From: Funneliformis mosseae
Lineage: Eukaryota; Glomeromycota; Glomeromycetes; Glomerales; Glomeraceae
Direction of reading: 5' to 3'
NCBI GenBank assembly: GCA_910592005.1
Contig: CAJVPP010000886.1
Location: 1-24,972 of the forward strand
DNA length: 24,972 bases
Shown: in pieces, positions 21,685 to 24,972 of the stretch
Position numbering within the stretch: position 1 is the stretch's first letter
Layout: each line of letters begins with the position of its first letter
Notes under the pieces: generated by a model
Database searches by the model: none
Seen by the model: only the letters and a program-made list of their open reading frames with translations
Told to the model about the DNA's origin: nothing
Made by a program: the position numbers and the translations under genes

Positions 21685-22646
21685 TTTTTTTTTTTGAATT
21701 TCCTTTAAATATAATGCGATTTTTTTTTTTTTTTTTTTTTTTGCTGAAAGTTCAGTATAATATATATATAATTCAAAGAAATTAATTTTGTACAAAAAAA
21801 AAAATAAAAATAAAAATAAAAATAATATAAAATAAAACGCGAGATTAAATTATAACCGATCGACAAAGCCTCAACAACAAAAAAAAAAGGGCGGCTTTTT
21901 TTAAATACTTTTTTCTTTTGGTTCTTCAGAATTACCATCAATTTATCATCAAAAAAAAAAAAAGTTTCTCAGGAAATCTCAATATTATATTTGCCATTTG
22001 TGGCTCCAAAATTAACTACGCCAATTTATCTCGGTTTTTTTTCTTTTTGGTCGATATATATATAAATTTTTTTTTTTTTTTTTCAGGTTATTTAACGAGT
22101 TTGATTTTGGCAAAAAAAAAAAAAAAACGAGATGAACACAAGTTCAACTCTATAGCCACCCTTAATAAATATGATCTGCCACGGAAACTAAACATCGGAA
22201 AACGCCAAACTTTAAACGGGAATTTTGATTTTTTTTTAATTATTTGTAGATTAAGAGGAATATTCTAAATCTTGCAATGCGCCGCAGTTTTTGACTTGTT
22301 TCGTAAGCTAATGTTATTTTTCTTTGCAAAAAAAAAGCTCGACAATAACTTGCTCATTGACATGGATTTGATGGTATAATCTAAATGTTGTCATCGTTAT
22401 TGCTTAGACAAACTGCTTAGACTCTATTTGTTACTTATGCATATAACGACAGATTTTTTTTATTCTATTCAGCTAAGCACATTCTTTAAACGAATAAAAA
22501 TAATTATTTGCAAATGCGAATACGGTTCAAAACTAGCCAAGTTGTACAAGACCGAATCAAATAGTGAAGCCACACTTGATCTTTTGATTTCGCGAAAAGG
22601 GGCTCTGTAATTATTACAGTTATAAAATATCATTTCAAAGATTGCT
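21685..22646. other. AT-rich upstream region with poly-T runs, no gene seen
   Basis: This contains the promoter side of the minus-strand membrane gene. Poly-T runs lie at 21685-21695, 21720-21742 and 22067-22083, with matching poly-A runs near 21951 and 22112. Open frames here are poly-K or poly-F translations of homopolymers. A weak frame at 22428-22610 has no recognisable feature. Confidence 0.5.
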
Positions 22647-22647
22647 T

Positions 22648-22675
22648 TATATATATATATATCTATCTATCTATT
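22648..22675. repeat. Compound microsatellite (TA)n(TATC)n
   Basis: An AT dinucleotide run passes directly into three or four copies of TATC. It is a simple-sequence repeat in non-coding DNA. Confidence 0.9.
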
Positions 22676-24040
22676 ATCAAACATGAAAAAAAATTGTGAA
22701 GGAAATAAAGGTGTAAATATTAAATATTAATAATGTCACCTTAGGGTCAAATCATAGTGGCAATTACTTTCATTATAGTGACATGATTGCGCAAAGATAT
22801 TTTGCCACGTAAAAAACAAAAAAAAAACACGTGGCTAGTGAGATTTCTTCGTGGGTTTCGTAAGAGAATAAAATAAGGTAATTGGCTATTCGTAGAAAAA
22901 AAGCCCGATCCATTACTTCTGGATAATTCGCACGTTTTAATGATTGTTTCCGTATTTGGGAAGAGAATATTTTGCGAATTCTTGGAGTATTTCACGTGAC
23001 ATCTCTTTCAATATTCAGTTATGCGAAAATTGAAAACAACAAACCCATTCCTGGATCCAACTCGGATGATATTACTGCGGATTGATGTTTGTTAAACAAT
23101 TTCCTTGATGATCGATCTAAAAAGAACTAATTTATTATTTTTTTGTTTATTTTAAAAAAAATTTTTATTTTATTTTTATTTTGCTTGAAGAGCCTCATAG
23201 TAATACGATCTATTTTTGGACCTAAAGGGGAAATCTACTTCATTTAAATTTTCTGGGAATTACCGAAATTTGACCGAGAATTTTAATCCTTCGGTAATAT
23301 AACAAAGAGAATAATATATAGATCATGTGATTAGATAAGTGATTTACATATATTTATTGTTTGTTTTGAGTAATGCGTTAGCCAAAAATGGCCGTTGATT
23401 ACGCCTTTTTTTCTGTCATCAAATATTCGGTCCTGAAATCCGAAAAATTATATTAAAAGAAAAAGAATAATGTTTCCTGTCAATCAAACTTGAATACAAG
23501 TCTTTTTTGATAATTTTCTGAGATTACAGATTTATTTTATGTTGGTTGTACCGTCAATTGTTAAAGTGTGACTATGATAAGTGAAAAAACGCGAATGTTA
23601 CCTTTTGGTTTTTGGAGCACAAGAAAGTTTAATAAGAACAATGCATTTTATCATTGATCAATGATATTAAATTTGATTCTTTGGAAATTTATATCATTTG
23701 TTTCTCTTCTTTATTAATGATTGATTTATTCATAGCTTTAAGTTAGACCGACCATTGAATAGGTGTAAAGGTCGGAAAAAGAAGCGCACTTTTCAATTCT
23801 CGACATATTTGCGTTTCGCGAAATATTGTGATACAATTGCATTCAGATTTCAGGGTCCTGAAACAAGTATAACACTAAAAACATAATATAATACAATGCG
23901 ATCACAAACATATTTAGGTATTAATTATAACTGGTTCTCTTGTCTTGTACTTTATTTTTTATTTTTATTTATTTATTTTTTTTTTAGGGAGCTCATTTCC
24001 AATATTTAAAGGATCGGAAAACATTGTTGTACTTTTGAAT

Positions 24041-24042
<2 letters not shown>
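22676..24042. other. Non-coding AT-rich stretch
   Basis: No coding frame of more than about 80 codons shows any family resemblance. No tRNA or rRNA is recognisable. A small palindromic arrangement, GCCACGT at 22804-22810 and ACGTGGC at 22829-22835, surrounds an A-rich loop, and a CACGTG lies near 22992. Confidence 0.5.

Positions 24043-24073
<31 letters not shown>
24043..24073. repeat. Poly-T run of 31
   Basis: An uninterrupted homopolymer, the longest in the window. It could be the poly-A tail of an old minus-strand retro-insertion, but no transposon or cDNA-like sequence is visible beside it. Confidence 0.9.
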
Positions 24074-24076
<3 letters not shown>

Positions 24077-24972
24077 TTTAGCATATTTCAAAGCACCATA
24101 CTCTACAATCAATCTGTCCCCACAATCAACAAATAATTTAATTAAATTAAACCTGCAGAATAAAAACTTGTATGAATAATTCCAAATCTGGTTGGAACAA
24201 TCAACAAACAGTTTTTGGTATGAAATCATATTTATCATATTTTAAATCCGAATTTTCTCGTTTGCTTGCTTGTCCAATTTCTAGTTTCTTCTCGTTTAGT
24301 CGATTGGGCTGAAACATCATCAAAGAGAATTGTATTTTTATAAATCATCTTTTCATTTATTGTTGTATGGTTCTTTATATATATATATTTTTTTTTTTCT
24401 CCGGCCTTTTTTGGGGGGCTTTTTTTTTTCTTTTTTTTTTTTTTTTTTATGAAGTATTTTAATACTTTCTCTCCAACAGGGTACAACGGTTTGATTTGCT
24501 AGGTATAAATAAAGTTTTATTTAAGTTAAAAAAAAAAATCATAAACTAGTTTTGAGTTACCTGGAAATCCGTGTAACTCTACAAACACAAATAAAGTCAC
24601 ACTACACTTCTTCTCCCTCCACAAAATCCCGTTCTTTTTGTGTGTCTCAATAAATATTTGTATATTTGAATTCATTGATTATTACTCTATCCATCTAATG
24701 CTTATTGAACGGCAAAAAGAATCCATTGAATTTGTACTGTATTTGATAGATTCTTTTACTTCACATTTTCTCATTTTCTCTCATTTTTTTTTTTTTTGGT
24801 CGGTTTACGTAATGTCACTAATGTTTCTTGTTTTTCTATCCTTATTATAGATTCCAAGTTATTCTCTCTACGCGTTATCCTTTTTAACCTTTCAACCTCT
24901 TTAATTTAATCAATTTATTCGTTCCTTTATTCCTTTTACAAAGTTTTCTTTACTCTGCATTTCACTCTTTTC
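24074..24972. other. AT- and pyrimidine-rich right end
   Basis: No gene is seen. The stretch 24387-24449 is T-rich and broken only by CCGG and a GGGGGG block. From about 24840 to the edge the plus strand is strongly pyrimidine-rich (C/T), as often seen in fungal promoters or 5' leaders, so a plus-strand gene may begin beyond the window. A possible splice donor on the minus strand (CCAG/GTAACT near 24560) has no coding context. Confidence 0.4.

Noticed and set aside
21685..21795. Upstream extension of the four-TM protein with poly-lysine
   Set aside because: The lysines come from a poly-T run read in antisense. The ATG at 21684 gives a normal fungal N-terminus.
22428..22610. Plus-strand 60-residue frame ending SRKGAL
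   Set aside because: It has no splice partners, no family resemblance and lies in gene-free AT-rich DNA. Chance is enough to explain it.
22804..22835. GCCACGT/ACGTGGC inverted repeat as a terminator or regulatory hairpin
   Set aside because: The stem is only seven bases around an A-rich loop, and no gene starts or ends nearby.
21918..24850. Several poly-F/poly-K frames on both strands
   Set aside because: All are translations of homopolymer tracts with no further coding signal.

Overview
The window looks like nuclear DNA of an arbuscular mycorrhizal fungus, most probably Rhizophagus or a close relative. It is very AT-rich. Its genes carry many short introns (about 48 to 115 nt, nearly all GT-AG) and it has long poly-T runs. 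It holds a catalytic Argonaute, Crinkler (CRN)-type modules, and lineage-specific coiled-coil repeat families that I associate with Rhizophagus irregularis. The species call rests on memory of those families, not on a search.

Layout. (1) 1-3511, minus strand: a 13-exon Argonaute gene, complete except for the last few codons beyond the left edge, with an intact DEDH slicer tetrad. (2) 3512-4309: a shared upstream region between two divergent genes. (3) 4310-10242, plus strand: a 20-exon gene for a 1463-residue DEAH/RHA helicase that aligns along its whole length with DHX29, the 40S-binding translation-initiation helicase. (4) 10243-19343: an accessory block of about 9 kb made mainly of decayed material. 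It holds a CRN header remnant, coiled-coil remnants, the C-terminal part of another lineage-specific family with a frameshift, a CRN ATPase/effector body with four in-frame stop codons, a Tc1/mariner transposase remnant, one apparently intact gene for a two-TM membrane protein (17291-18176), and a coiled-coil repeat pseudogene. (5) 19747-20281, minus: a 4-exon HSBP1 gene. (6) 20923-21684, minus: a 2-exon gene for a four-TM membrane protein with a GC-AG intron. (7) 21685-24972: AT-rich, homopolymer-rich DNA in which I find no gene.

Working together. Argonaute acts in small-RNA silencing, DHX29 in scanning on structured 5' leaders, and HSBP1 in dampening the heat-shock response. They form no obvious pathway, though Argonaute and DHX29 share an 800-bp upstream region and could be co-regulated. 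The block between them and HSBP1 is a plausible turnover zone where effector-like modules and repeats land and decay. The gene models were joined by hand from splice sites and family similarity. Reading-frame closure (854 codons to the edge, 1464, 258, 98 and 224 codons) supports them, but no transcript data were available.
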